A DNA stretch of 64,000 nt from Varroa destructor (taxonomy: Eukaryota; Arthropoda; Arachnida; Mesostigmata; Varroidae): NCBI RefSeq assembly GCF_002443255.2, contig NW_019211456.1, positions 496,001 through 560,000 of the forward strand. The letters run 5' to 3'. The translations under genes were made by a program, and so were the position numbers. Positions 37,833 to 50,572 of this stretch are shown piece by piece. Within the stretch, counting starts at the first letter, position 1. Every line of letters begins with the position of its first letter. The notes under the pieces are model-generated. The model did no database searches. It had not been told where the DNA came from and was given only the letters and a program-made list of their open reading frames with translations.

Positions 37833-37875
37833 TTGGACGTATAATTGTGCTTACTGCGCACAATTTTACGTCCAA
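37833..37875. repeat. Inverted repeat: 18-base arms with one mismatch, 7-base loop
   Basis: TTGGACGTATAATTGTGC pairs with GCACAATTTTACGTCCAA except at one position; the loop is TTACTGC. It lies 1.8 kb from the other hairpin in the same gene-free region but has unrelated sequence. Confidence 0.85.
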
Positions 37876-38245
37876 TTTAGAGACCAATCCAAGAGAGACG
37901 CTCTTACAGATATAAACAAACAGTAAAAAAGTGAAAAAGGAAGACGAAGATCGGAAGATAAACGCACAGACCGCAAATATCGCGCGTTCCATGAATATAT
38001 CCATGGAAAGGATGTGACTTTTAAGATTCGAAGCTCGTTAGAATCATCCATTTGCTACCAGCGATTGATAAGTTCCCGTTTTTATATGTTAGAGCTTTGT
38101 TTATTAGGCCAAAGCCAATACGAAATACGGTTGCGTAGTGGAGGAAGAACTTAGCATTACGGTATGTATTTCTATCTATTTGTGAGATTAACAGTTCTAT
38201 TCCCTTAGGTGACTCAGGATAGATATTTGCCGGCTGTTGTCACTC

Positions 38246-38260
38246 CTGCAGAGGGCGCTT
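38246..38260 (+). promoter_or_regulatory. CTCF-like core motif
   Basis: CTGCAGAGGGCGCTT carries the AGAGGGCGC core and a CTGCAG-like left side, the better of two such sites in the window. It sits in the gene-poor region between the esterase-like and LRMDA-like genes, which fits an insulator but does not show one. Confidence 0.3.
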
Positions 38261-39406
38261 AGCCTGCCGTTATAGCCGTTGGGCCATTTATCAGCGTAAA
38301 GCACAGAGGTGTGTTAAATGGTGAGACCGAATCGACGCCTTGAGGTCTAACGATAAGCGAATGCGTTTGATCCGCTGCAAACGCAAACATCGTAGTTCAC
38401 CTAAAGCTATGACTTTACGACCAAGGGTCACGCCCACAAAGACATCAAACAATCTACCACAAAATACCCATTAGGCAGGGCAGCATTTACTTATACGCGG
38501 AGTATGTACGTATATAGATCCGCAAATCGTCATGAATAATGTTTGACTAAGTGCTAGACCCAGCTTCAATGGACACACATCGTAACACCTCTATCTAAAT
38601 AAATGCCAACATTAGTAGCCTGAAATTCTGCCAGTATCCGCAAAACTATGGGTAGAACATCACATTTCTATAGCAGGTCAAAACGATCTAGTCTTGAATG
38701 CATCCTTGCGTAGTCACAGATGGGAACCTTTCTAGCACAGTGTTGCCTTACCTTATTCGTTATCTGCAATATTATAGATCCCGCTCGAAGGAAACTACAC
38801 CACTTGTATAGATGTAGAAAGCTAGTTAATATTGTAATGCGTTAGGCTCCTGCTAACGACTGGAAATTCTTATTTCTACATTGGAATGGGGATAGGCTGT
38901 TTCAAAGATTCGGAAGATGGCAGCCCAACGTTATGATGGTATAGTTTTCATCATGTCCCGAAACCGTATGAGAGACTAATTAGTTTGATGCTTTTGATCG
39001 CACTATAAATATTGTTTTCACCATTGAAAAAAATCTTTATTAATAGCTTCATCGACGAAGTACTAGTATGTCGTTTTGTGCTGATTTGATACTGATAGAC
39101 ACGATAGCTATTAATATTATCTAGCAAAATAGACGCATACGCTCTCATGTTGTCGGCATAATCGACGGGAAGTAGACCCAACGCTAATGAAGATATAACC
39201 GGTGGGACGACTATTTTAAGCTGTCGTCAATGGCATACACATGGATCCAATGCGAGCTGCCTGCGGCTATGAATGGTCCGTTTGGCTTCGTGGAGTCGAG
39301 TAAAAGATTTTTTGTTCTATTGCTTCGGCAAACGTCGTTTTTACCTGCTTAGTCTAGTACTACACTTTTGCATCTAAGCATCTGCAATTCTAAGCATTAT
39401 ATATAT

Positions 39407-39430
39407 AGAGAAAGAGAGAGCGAGAGAGAG
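39407..39430. repeat. (GA)n microsatellite, interrupted
   Basis: GAGAAAGAGAGAGCGAGAGAGAG, preceded by a short TA run. Confidence 0.9.
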
Positions 39431-40302
39431 ATACCATGCTTAAACCCAATATATTGAGAGGCTGAGAACTGATTCCAACGGAGGACTGCTGCGGATAGAA
39501 TGCTAAATTCTTATGTTGCTAGCATGTTTCTCTAATCCAGTAGCTTAGTGGAACTGATTGAGACCACACTGGGCGCTTCATTGTGAATAAGCCTCGCCTC
39601 AATTCAGCGAATGAAGTCAATTGTGTAATCCGTTTGCTTTAGAGTTATTTACTAATTTCTCAGGATTATAATAAACCTGGTTTCGAAAAAAGCAGCCTGT
39701 CGTGCCTATTGCATAGTCATTTGATGGGGTTCTGGCAGTAAGCTTCCTTTGGTGGCTAGACTATAAGAAAAGAATAAATTTTACATATTCTATCCCAGCT
39801 GCATAAATAATTGCAAACAGGTTGCTATCATAGCTAAGAACAGACGATCTGACTCAACAAACTGGGCCCCATATACCCAAGTGTCTATATTTATTCAGTG
39901 TTTTATAGGCAACTAGTGCAAATGGACGGCGTTTCGATTTGTTAATATTTACCTTCGCTTTCATCGGATGCAACAATTTGTTTAATTTCAAGTATACATT
40001 AATATTGCTAAATTCGTACTAGGCCAGCGCCTTTTTTCCCCACCCCAGGTTTGACAAAACGAATTTATTGGTTATCGGCTTATTCTGTAACACGAAAAAT
40101 TATACTGTGTGGTGTAGCTGTGCCATCCATGAAACTATCCGAATATCACTAATGGAACTGAGCCTCATGGCTGAGATGACAAACAGGTATCCTCTTTACG
40201 ATCGGTCCTTAGCAAAGATCTTTTGTAAAATAAGACGTTTGTCGAACCTGGGGAGTTGTCTGGTGTCGATGTGCATTTCGTTGTCATTAGGTAACAAGTT
40301 TG

Positions 40303-40318
40303 CTTCTTCTTCTTCTTC
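40303..40318. repeat. (CTT)n microsatellite
   Basis: Five CTT/TTC units. They create the Ser run and Lys run in the overlapping open frames on either strand, which is why those frames are not called genes. Confidence 0.9.
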
Positions 40319-42370
40319 TCTTGTTGCCGACGATTGATTCGAAATGGGTTGTGCCTGCTATAAAAGCTATTTCCATACATTTGTTTCTCACATGTCCTGT
40401 TGCGGGTTACCAACTGTCCTCTCATTGGCCACAATAGGCTTGGCAATGATTACAGGCATAACTTTCGCCAACTAAATCGTTACGCATGGAAACGAACCGG
40501 AGGCTTTGTCTTCCCGAAAAAAATAGCATACAGCTTCGTTTAGTGCCATATGAAGAGTATTATATGTCCTAAAGCGTTAAGATGGTGGGTAAAGAGAAAC
40601 TAGCTATAGGTCAAAAATCTAAATTATCTATTATATCAGTCATTGTCAATTTCGTTTTGCTGAATTTTCTCTAGTGATACTTTCGGTGTAATTTAATATT
40701 GTCACAGAATTTGCAATGAAATATTTGGGCTTTTGATTTTTTCCGCTACCTGCTGATCGTCTGTAACCCTTCCTAATCAATTCTATAGGTCTCAGTTAAT
40801 TAGTACCCATACCTTGAGTTTCGAAAAAATTGCAAAATAGATCGTGAATGAGCTATCATCAAATATCAGAAAAAGCTAGCTCTTTCCTCCATAAGGTGAA
40901 CATGAACCTTAAAAAAAAGCAAAGTCATTACTGCGAAAAAAAAATATCTATTTTCAGTCATCCTTTTATAATGAACAGCCAAAGATTACTGATGTCTATT
41001 TAATGCGATCCGAAATAACAATCACCATCGTAGCCTCATTGTTTTGCACACAAAAAAAATAATTTATTCCGACCAGATAATTTCTCCTCAACAATAGTTA
41101 CGTATGCCGCCATCTCAGAAAATTTAAATTCTAGATCCATAACGGCTATTCTATTGCCATTTCTACCATTGCCATTCTACTGCCAGGACCTTTTTGGTTA
41201 ATCCGAGCAGGTTCGATTCTCCCATTTGTTCCTGCAAATTTCTGTTCTCTTTTCATTGACCCGGTTTAAGGAGTTGTCATAGGAAAGCCGTATTAATTTT
41301 GCTACCTAAATTGGGTATGAAAAAGTAGATGAGACTTACAAGTGGTATATTATTAAATCATATTAGATACATTCTAAATAATTAACATGATTTATATTGG
41401 TGATGCTTCCATGCATATCAACCACGAAAGCGCTTTCCGGTTCGGTTCTAGATTTTAGCAATTTTTGCAAAATCGTACGAATAATTAAAAAAAAAAATGT
41501 AAAAAAACAGGAATACGCATCGTACGTTCATAAATCTAGAGAGCTGCTTTTTCATGGCTTTCGTCGAGTACAAATGCCTTTCCGCGCCCTAATTCGAAAA
41601 CAGAATATGACCAAAGCAACCTGTGTGTCCTACTTAGGATATGGAACACTGTTGTTGCTTCGGTAGTTGCTTATTCTTCGGAAAGAGGCCTACCTGCAAA
41701 GTCCATTTCTTGTGTAGGCGAATTATAATTTAGTCAGCAACTGTATTCCGACCAGCTCACGAGGGATGCTATAGTTTTTTTACTTTTTTTTTTTAAAAAG
41801 ATTAAAGAATGATTATACGATTTTCATTCAATGTCTGTTCTAAATAGAGCTTGGAATTTGTATGTAAACAGTGGTATACATTTTATAAAGGAAGGACAAT
41901 GTGGGCATTTTCGATCTTCGATTTCACGAGCCCTTTTTGCCAATAATTTTAGTGCAATACGGTTATCTGTACAAGTACATATACGACCCTATTTCACTTT
42001 AGTGGTCAATTTGATAACAATGAACTTTTAAGATTAAATCATTCCGTCCGGTATAAATGTGAAGAAGAGTCTGCCACACTAATTATAATAGCCAATTTAC
42101 TTCGTAAGGACTCAGCGTTTATATAAAAATCGTTAAAGTACGGACGGCGTGCATAAGAGTAGAAGTAATGTACCGAAGTGCATTGTGGCACACATACAAA
42201 CTCTCTAAAATCGACCAGTCTATCAGACCCACATAGACATAACAGAGATTCATCAGAGAGTTCCACGAATGGTAACTGATAGGTATGTCAAGACTTTTCG
42301 GCATACCGAGCAAAAGCAATTTCATAATGGTGACACTTTGATTAGGGCCGTCGCCAAAATATTTGATTGC

Positions 42371-45300
42371 TTAGAGTTGCTTGTCTCGAATGAATCGGTT
42401 GCCTTCTGAATGATTTCCAACGTACTGGTACCTGCGAGTTCCAAATGCTGATCTACGTTGTGAGGACTGTTGTCCTTGATCTCGACCGGTATCATTAGTA
42501 TTCCTTTCATCGGAGGAACCATCGGTGTCGTCGTTCTGATGAGGTAGGGAGTGTAGACCCCGAGGAATTTGATCTTCAGCTGGCGGACGGTACCGTCCAA
42601 GATGGGGCCGTGCTACCTAAAACCGGAGCAAAACATCACATACATATATGATGGATATCGTTAAATTTTTAGATTTTTAGAAATTTAAAGTTGCTAGTCT
42701 CAGTAAAAAAGCGCAAATCTCGTTACACTTCCCATATATCATATCGACAAACACGAACGCAGACAGAAGTTCAGTGTAAAAGTTAAAAAGCTGGTGATAG
42801 GTTGCTGAAGCAGAACGATATGGAAATAGCTATTTGTAGAACGTGCGTTGTCATTCTATACGACTAATGGTGTCGCAACGCTAACTAGGTACACCCGTAC
42901 ACAGGCTGATCAAAGATGATGACAATGCTCTGCTCATTTTTAATTTCTTGATATGGCTCGTACACATATGTGGTCATTTCGTCGAGTACACCCTAATATG
43001 TGCCGATCGCAGTTGAAAACCCCAGCCACCACAGCATGTACCGCTACACGTACGGACTAATTTTGATCCACATGTGACCTAAAGGAGGCATGTTAAATAT
43101 TACTGCAATCGTAATTATAGAAGACTGCCTGCCGAGTATGTATCAACGAGTGAATGCCTACGTCGGGACTTCGCCTGCAATTCATGCGTACTTTCTATGA
43201 CGCTCCCTCTTTTATGATTCCCGTGATGCTATGGTTGGTGTTTCGTTTAGCTATGATGCTTCTCATACGATCGGGTCGAATCGACCGGGTGACGATGATC
43301 TTTTACGGGCGTACTTCATTTATAGCACTCTCCAGTATTACTCGAATCTTTAACTGATGTTAATTTCAAATACACATTGGCTATGTTTTACGGTAAAGGC
43401 TGTTGTCTACGTACTATTTGATATCTTCCAATTTGTCTCGCCTTTTTTCTTTCCTGTATAGTAACCTCGGTACAATCAAGAAACTCGAGAAATGATAATT
43501 GAGAGATAACGTAGAGACGATAACGCGCGTAGTCGTCACCGTCGACCTCGCGAGGATGCGTCAGTTGATCCGGACAGCACGGGTTGCCTGCGGAAGATGG
43601 TGATTCGCTATATTTTATCTAGGAAATTTGGCTGTGAATGTAGCACATTGGAGTGAAGCGGATTTTCTATTCGATCTTGTCTATTTTATGCATATGCGCC
43701 ACTTCTTCCTACATATAATAGCTGTGGTCAGAGTCCATAGAATACATAGAACAATATACGATCACTAAAACCAACATTCCTAATAAATCCTTATAGGTGT
43801 ATATATACACATGCGCCTGTTATTGACTGACGAAGCTAAGCGTTTCATTCTAGGTGTTATATTGTTATATGTTTGATTTGCGTATGTTCCTTTGATAGTC
43901 TGTTAGATGACTGATAATCTATGAACGCACCTAGTACGCTGAGATGTCTGATTCTCGGGAACGCCTGCCGAATAGCTTCAATAAGTGATTTGAGGTCGTC
44001 GAAGAGGTTTTTGTTAATAGAAAGTGTCTCCAGAAACGGGCCTGAACAAGCTTCTATCACGAATGGGTCACGAAGGCTATTATTGTCCAGAATTAAGTGA
44101 CGGAGTCTGTAATGAAAATGAACACTGCGGTGTTATATCACTGATCAGCTGTTAGCAGGAATTTAGCTCACTGAAATCTGTAATTTTCATTCCATGATCA
44201 ACTTTATTATTAATAGTGTTTGCGACGTTCACTCATTAAATCTAATCAACGATTGCTGAGAAAGCCTTGAACTGTTAAAGAGGCGTTTTAAACTGCGTTA
44301 AGTGATGTTTGAAACCATCGGCCGTTTGCTAACACGAGCATTCATTTGCTCGTTGATTATGTATGTTGTACACGTTCGACTATTTGGTCGATGAATTAGT
44401 TTAGCTTTCAAGTAAAGTAAAGTAAAGTCCCAAGTTTCTAGTGTATTCAAAGACCCAAATAGTATTTAATACAATACGCTAAGGCTTCACCACGTGCCAG
44501 GGTGGTACCGCGTACACGAATGCTCTTCCGGTTGTAGTGTGAGCGCTTCGCTCTCTGTCTTATATAATGGTATACATTATATTGAATTTGGTAAGCCAAT
44601 GTTTATTTTTTCTTTTCCTGTTATCCAGTCAATGGCAGTTTTGTCTCATCTGCCGTGAGTTGGGATTCCTGTACGTGACGCCTTTTCCGTTCCTGCCACG
44701 GCAATACGGTGTTTAAAAGCTATTTAGCTTTGACACTCTTTCAAATGCACGTATCTGTTATGTTTACGCCTTAAGCATTTGTGTCATACTTTGTGTTGCA
44801 TGCTGAGATTTTATTTTACTGAATACTTTCGCACTACACTTTCTATAACAAAAACTTTCTTGGCCTATAAGATTCCAGCTTTTGGGTCAACAGTTCTGGA
44901 GAGCTATCATCGCATTTCACAAAACAGGCGATTCCGACATCAACATAGACAACCGCCTTTTTTAAATAATGTGTTAATCGATATACCTGTTTATCTATTT
45001 AAAAGGGGCACAAGTAGGGAAGTACCAATTCTGATACTACAGTGTACATAAGTACACATGGACTAACGTTTCGAATTCTTGTGCGTGTAGTGGTTTCGCT
45101 GTAAACACTCACGAAATAACACGATCTGAGACATGCGGCGCAGCACTCTTTCTGTTTATATTCTTTCGAATTTCTAATATGGTGTGCGTTACTAAACTCC
45201 TTCATGGGAGTTAACCGTTGGCCGCTGCTAAATAATTCTTGGAAACGAGGCTGGCTGATCATGGCGCCCTCCTAGTCTTTCTGCTGAGTCCGAAATAGAA

Positions 45301-46562
45301 TGACATCTATCGCTTCCTTTTAAAATCCACCTACTATCGGGCCCTACCTCTTTCATTGGGTTTTCTCCTTTCGAACGTGGATATATCTGCTCACAATTTC
45401 TTTACGGGTGGGTGTATTCTCCTGCCGAACCTGTGTGGGAGTGCTCAAGCGCCCACTGGAGCGTTACGATCCCCGTCCTCCTTGCATGTCAGCCTGTCCT
45501 TTATCGCGGAGAACGCGATAGCATATATACAGATCAACTTATCCTACGGTAAAATGTTGCGCCACACGTGCTGTGCCAGCTACTTGACAAGGTAAGCCCT
45601 CATATTGAAGCTATCCCGTAAATTTGTTGCCATGCTGCACGGAGTTTAATCTCTTTATTGTCTGTAACGCGCACTTATCATGGGACGCCACGACGACGAC
45701 ATTACTCATCAGAGCGCCAGGTTCCACTTAGTGTGGTCGCTTAGTTTAAATCTCTCAGGGACACCAAGTAGAAAAAGATCGGCTGTGGTCCCCTTTTTTA
45801 ACACAGCATACGTATGTTAATGCATTTTATATTTCAAGACATTTGTAATCGGCTTAGATGACTGTGGGGTGAATAGTAAAACTCTGCCTGACTTCCGGGA
45901 TATAATCTTGACCATTCTGTGAGACGCCAAAGATCCAACTCTTTCGAGATAAGATTGTGTTTTTTAGTGATTTATTTATTTTTCAAAGACATATATGACG
46001 ATCAATACTATTTCGAAGCCTGCTTAATCTTAGAACATCCCTTTGGTATTTTTTATCGCCAAATGTAGGATGATCGTTATACCTGACAAGAGCATCGAGG
46101 CCCACTAACGTCGTGATAGAGTTCCACGAAAGATCAAGCGTTTCCGCTGACAGCGCAAACTTATGCAGAACCCAGTCTGGTAGGCGTTGCACTTCACGGT
46201 CAACCAACCTCACCTACAGCAGATTTTCCATCATATTTAAATGTATAGATCTCTTACATTAGTCATAAATAAACGGCATTTTGAACTGTTTATTGTAAGC
46301 GTAGCTGTTTGAGGATTATTCTAAAAAAACACATTCCGTCTTCAATAACATACCCCTGTGTAACAGTGAATTTGGATTTCGCATGTACAATGAAAAATTC
46401 AAAGCACTATCTGTGCTTTAATTAATTTTATTTAATTTACCTGATTTTTTCTCAATGAATAAGGTTTGAATATTTACAGAAGCGTTTTGCTACCTCGGTT
46501 CCTTCAGAGGCGCCAGCATTACTTGCAGCAGAAGCTCCTAAAGTGGCATACTCGATGTCCAT
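42371..46562 (-). CDS. LRMDA: Leucine-rich-repeat protein, LRMDA (C10orf11)-like
   Basis: Exons from the 5' end: 46494-46562, 46083-46213, 43931-44106, 43466-43587, 42371-42616. They give 744 bases (247 residues plus stop) with all phases matching. After a short acidic N terminus come leucine-rich repeats: ETLDLSWNSITTLVGLDAL, LRHLILDNNSLRDPF, LETLSINKNLFDDLKSL and IRHLSVLGNPCCP. The cap is DYARYRLYVISQL then EFLDC, and the C terminus is HSEGNRFIRDKQL. The NPCCP cap and the GNRFI..QL end are what I recall of vertebrate LRMDA (198 residues), whose loss causes a form of human albinism. This copy is longer through a Gln/Ser/Asp-rich linker of about 45 residues before the end. In an arthropod the role is unknown; pigment or lysosome-related organelle trafficking is only an analogy. 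The last donor (GAG|GTTACT) is weak. Confidence 0.85.
44411..44428. repeat. (AGTAA)n short tandem repeat
   Basis: Three and a half copies of AGTAA in an intron of the LRMDA-like gene. Confidence 0.9.
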
Positions 46563-46609
46563 TGTGTCCGCGGTGATTTTTCGGATTTGAACTCGCTACC
46601 TTTAGATGT

Positions 46610-46680
46610 CTGCAAGTCAACAGAAAAATGTTCTCGTTCTTTAATTAATTGTGGTTATTTTTTCAATTTAGTTAGAATAA
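46610..46680. promoter_or_regulatory. Possible bidirectional promoter/5' UTR region
   Basis: This short gap separates the LRMDA-like first coding exon (minus) from the tentative plus-strand gene. Both ATGs are preceded by acceptor-like sequences (GACTTGCAG on minus, TTCAATTTAG on plus), so the true transcription starts may lie further out on either side. Confidence 0.2.
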
Positions 46681-49600
46681 ATGTTCGAAACAGCCTCTAA
46701 AGAAGAACAGGACACGCCGCAGAAGAGGAGCGGATCTTGGAAATCCACATTAGACAATCAAATATTTTATAATAATTTAATTCAAAAGAAAAATTTAGAC
46801 GGGCCTTTATTGGCAGGTTATTACTTAACTAAGTACGTATGTATGTCTAATATCTCAAATCTAGATCAAACGTTGTTTTTCAAGATGTTTATATTTCATC
46901 ACTTCCATATGAAGAATGATAACTACCTAAGATAACATAGAGATTTTTTTTACCGATGTCCTTCAAGTTCTCATATAGCTTATGTTTGATTAAACATTAA
47001 CCACTCATAGTTATCAGAAGTCGCCTCTACTCCCACTACTAGTTTGCAAAAGCTCTTTCTTTTTCTAAACGAATCAACTTTTGCTTAAGCTGAACTGAAC
47101 TTACCGAAGACTAAGAATAAGCTGCGATATCAAATAAATTTTATATTTGGCCGTCTTTAAAGACCGGTATAAAGGAATTGAAAATCTATTGATTGAAAGC
47201 AAAAAATTACATACTGATTGCAAGCGTATTTTCTTGCATCAGAAGCAATGTTCTGCAACTGGTATCATAATGTCTTCTACGTCATCTATCATTAATTAGC
47301 AGGGACATTTTTTTAGCTCAATAACATAAACATGACCAATCTTTCCTATACTCAAGTAATGTGTTATACAAACATTTTCATATTTAAATAATAAGCAATT
47401 TAACCTGCCGCAGAGATGCTATCAAATCGAACATTTAAACAACAACAATAACTTAAATTCTAAATTAAAAAATGTTTAAATTTTTTGAATTTTTATGAAC
47501 TATAAAACTAAGAAAAAAATTAAATTTTAATCAAATTTTAAAAAAAAAAGTTTTGTTGCTGTTTTCGATAACCTTGAGATATTTTTTGCTAAATAGGCTT
47601 TCAGAAATTCACGAAGTAGGTCGTGCGATGGTCTTTTCTAAATTAATCAAGATGCAACATTAGATTATGTTGGATTTTGGTTGATTTTTTTTTGGGAGGT
47701 TTTTCAGGAGAACTAACGATAAACATCGATAAAGCTCGTTTTAGTTCATAACTCTTTACTTGATATTTTTAATTTAGCCATAATAAGCCTATATCTTGCA
47801 AAATGCTTTCTATCTAACTGCGATTTACCTTATTCTCAATTGTAGAGTTGCGTTTAATCGTCTATATTTAAATACAATGGGTCTACACCCAACTCCAATG
47901 AAGTTAATATTTTGAAGCATAATTTCAAGATTATACTGCATGTTGGGCGTGATTAAATCAATAAACACTAAATTCTAACTATCTAAGATCATGCGGCGGT
48001 AAACTAAACTGATGTCCTTTTAATGGAGCAGATAGGCATGCTTTCACTGAGGAATGACAAAATAGCCTAACAAACAAAAGCAATACTATCTCTATCTGGC
48101 CGATAGTTAACAAGCGTCACAACAGATATAACTGGCAGATTCAAGGCCTCTGTTCTTTTATTTTGACTTCGTTTTGGAAAGAATTTTCTTACCATCAGTT
48201 GTTTGATATATCTGTAGTGGTTCACAACTAATTTTAGGCACTAACGACAAAAACAGCGCCCGCGTGTGGCGAACACCCCTTAGGTATCCTACGTTATCAG
48301 TATCAATGTTTTGACCCAGTCTATGTGACGCGTTTGCTGGGCCTGCATGTGTGTCTCAGTTGAGATTTGCACTTAACAAACACCACTCGGATTATGCTTC
48401 CAGCTGATAGTTGTCGTTTAGATCCTTTCACGTTGTAACCATGTGCTTTTTCACACAGTGCCCGTAAGTAGGCACTTGTTCCGTTGCGCAGTAACTTTCA
48501 CTATCTTTGGGTCCATCATCACGAGCGTGCATCAGTTTGTAGCCCGCTCATTTCTATACACATCACATAATATATATGTATTGCCAATAGCAAATGGAGA
48601 GGTATGTGAGACGTGACGGCAGTACTCTACTTACCACAGCTGAAGCTCGACTAATAAGGCCACACGTAGTAACTACCCCGCCGGTGTCGGGGAGATTTCT
48701 TGCCGTATCGCGATCTCGTCATGCAGACGCTGGCTCGTGGAAATCCAGCCAATTGACGATCACACAACCGTCGCCAGCTCTCGGTAAACTCTCGTCTCCG
48801 TTTACCAAAATCCTTCGACAGATCGTACAAAGAGCAAAGAGATAGTACAGCTGAAAATAAATGCACAGCAATGGCGAGATCTTTTTTGTTGTCGAAGGGG
48901 AACGCTTTTACGCACGCATAGATGGTAAGGAGACTGCCTAAAAATTCTCGGTTCAGAGCAACAACGATAACATGTCAAAAAATAATTACTGCTGGTAATG
49001 ACAATGATTATGATAAGCAAAAGATACGACAGTGATTAAGAATATCGATTATAACAAAAGCGTATGTCTCCTTCTTCTCTCTGTTAAAGGTTTCTCCGTG
49101 GAAACTAGGATATTGCATTCAATTTTAAGAACGTCAACTTGACACGGAACAAGATCATTATTTAGGACTAATAGTTAGGACTAAATGCACCTCGAAGACG
49201 GAAGATTTTTTACTTTACGTTATATTTCGATGAAAGAAAATTCAAAGGGGATTATACTTGTAGTAATAAGAGTTCCCAAAAAAAGAATCTGTTAAAAACT
49301 ATTCGCCGATTAAAACTGTCTCCCTGATGTTGGCAAGCAACGCTAATCTATTCATTTAAAACAAGCGGATACGAAATAAATTTTTTCGTTTTGTTGCTTT
49401 TACTTGACATCCGCTCTTCATTTGACCCAACTACAGTCCTTAAAAGTGATAGTAACTTAAATCTTGTCATCTTGAACACTTCCAGGTAGTTTATTTGATC
49501 CGCAGTTGAATGCTTTTGAATCCAAGAAACGTTACTGCGTGGAGAGCCCGTGCTGGATGTACACGGAGCTGTTCTAATATGATGCTGCTCTTCTAAACAG

Positions 49601-50572
49601 TTAAGCTGTCAATAATAATAATGTCCATTGCATGCGATACCGGATATATCGAGCATCTAATACCGACTGATTTGTACGTCAGTGAATCACTGAAACACTG
49701 GAGTACGGTTAGCGTATTCTATATACAGCAGAATATGAGTCAGGACAGTCGTCAAAAACGGCCCGTGCAACCATTATAATATGTTCCGTCTAAGAAGTAT
49801 ATGGAAAGCCAGATCATTTCAATTTAGAATACACCCATTTTGTAAAACTATTCAACGCCCTTAGTGCTCTGACAAGTCACTCTAGAAAACTCTCTACACG
49901 AACACAGCGGAAGTTAGCATCACTAACGATAGACTCTTGCATGCAAAAGGAAGATCTAGTTAAGTGTGCTATGAATTGTTCTTACTAAAATGCTGGCTAT
50001 TTCCATTTTAGTCGAGATGGACCGATACCCTTTTTCAGGAAAACTCGCAATTTGTATCATAGGAAGGCATAGCTCCAAACGGGAACCACTTGCTTGCCAA
50101 GGAAATTGGCTGTCCCATGACTGTAGTTTTGAACTGCCCGTCCCATGACAACCCATTGGCACCGTTAAACAGAGCTAATTCAAGCAGCTGTCATGGACGA
50201 TCAAGCACAAGAAGGGATCGTTAATACTCCATCTACCAGCGTCTTCTTTATTGATGCTTTTATTTATTTAGGGACAAACTGTCTCACTATTTAGGCTTGA
50301 ACCTGGATACCTCACGGATCTGTCGACGAATAGGTATCAATTACACCCTATGAGAGACAAGAGCACGCGCATCTGGTATGTATAGTCACAATTATTTAAT
50401 TTGTGCAGTTTCTATTGTCTTGACAGTATCCTCGAGTATACGTAATTCATACTCTTTGGAAATATTATCATTATCTAACTGCTATTTGTATATAACCTAA
50501 TATAACGTCTTCTTTTATAGGGCTGGAGGCTATCAGTATCTAATATCTACATCCATATTCTATGGAACATAA
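46681..50572 (+). CDS. Tentative small multi-exon gene, unknown function
   Basis: Proposed exons are 46681-46816, 49486-49558, 50295-50375 and 50521-50572 (342 bases, 113 residues plus TAA). An equally in-phase variant uses 49486-49538 and 50272-50375. The strongest part is the last join, CTG|GTATGT to TCTTTTATAG|G, giving KSTRIWAGGYQYLIS and then a stop. The first exon starts MFETASKEEQDTPQKRSG and splices in phase 1 to SLFDPQLNAFESKKRYC. The start lies 118 bases from the LRMDA-like ATG on the opposite strand, suggesting a shared promoter region, although a good acceptor (TTCAATTTAG) just upstream hints at an earlier exon. No signal peptide, membrane helix or known domain is seen. Confidence 0.4.
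46817..49485. other. Stretch between tentative exons, with a GC-rich island
   Basis: Mostly AT-rich with no recognised coding signal. Around 48594-48866 the base composition becomes GC-rich and long open frames appear on both strands (plus 48594-48845, minus 48651-48866). I cannot decide between an exon and a composition effect. Confidence 0.35.

Larger units (their letters stand above)
33560..42370. other. Gene-poor stretch of about 8.8 kb
   Basis: No open frame here joined a splice-consistent model or matched a family I recognise. Contents: a TA tract at 34364-34384, a hairpin at 35991-36031, another at 37833-37875, a CTCF-like site at 38246-38260, a GA tract at 39407-39430 and a CTT tract at 40303-40318. 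It may hold distal regulatory DNA, a noncoding transcript or decayed transposons. Confidence 0.5.

Noticed and set aside
40068..40446. Opposed 89- and 93-codon frames
   Set aside because: Their Ser-rich and Lys-rich stretches come from the CTT microsatellite; no domains or splice partners.
41205..41225. GGTTCGATTCTCC resembling a tRNA T-arm
   Set aside because: No matching D-arm, anticodon stem or acceptor stem upstream.
48651..48866. RYamide or insulin-like precursor on the minus strand
   Set aside because: SRYGKK lacks the usual aromatic residues before it, and the Cys spacing is 12 rather than the insulin B-chain 11; kept only as a low-interest finding.
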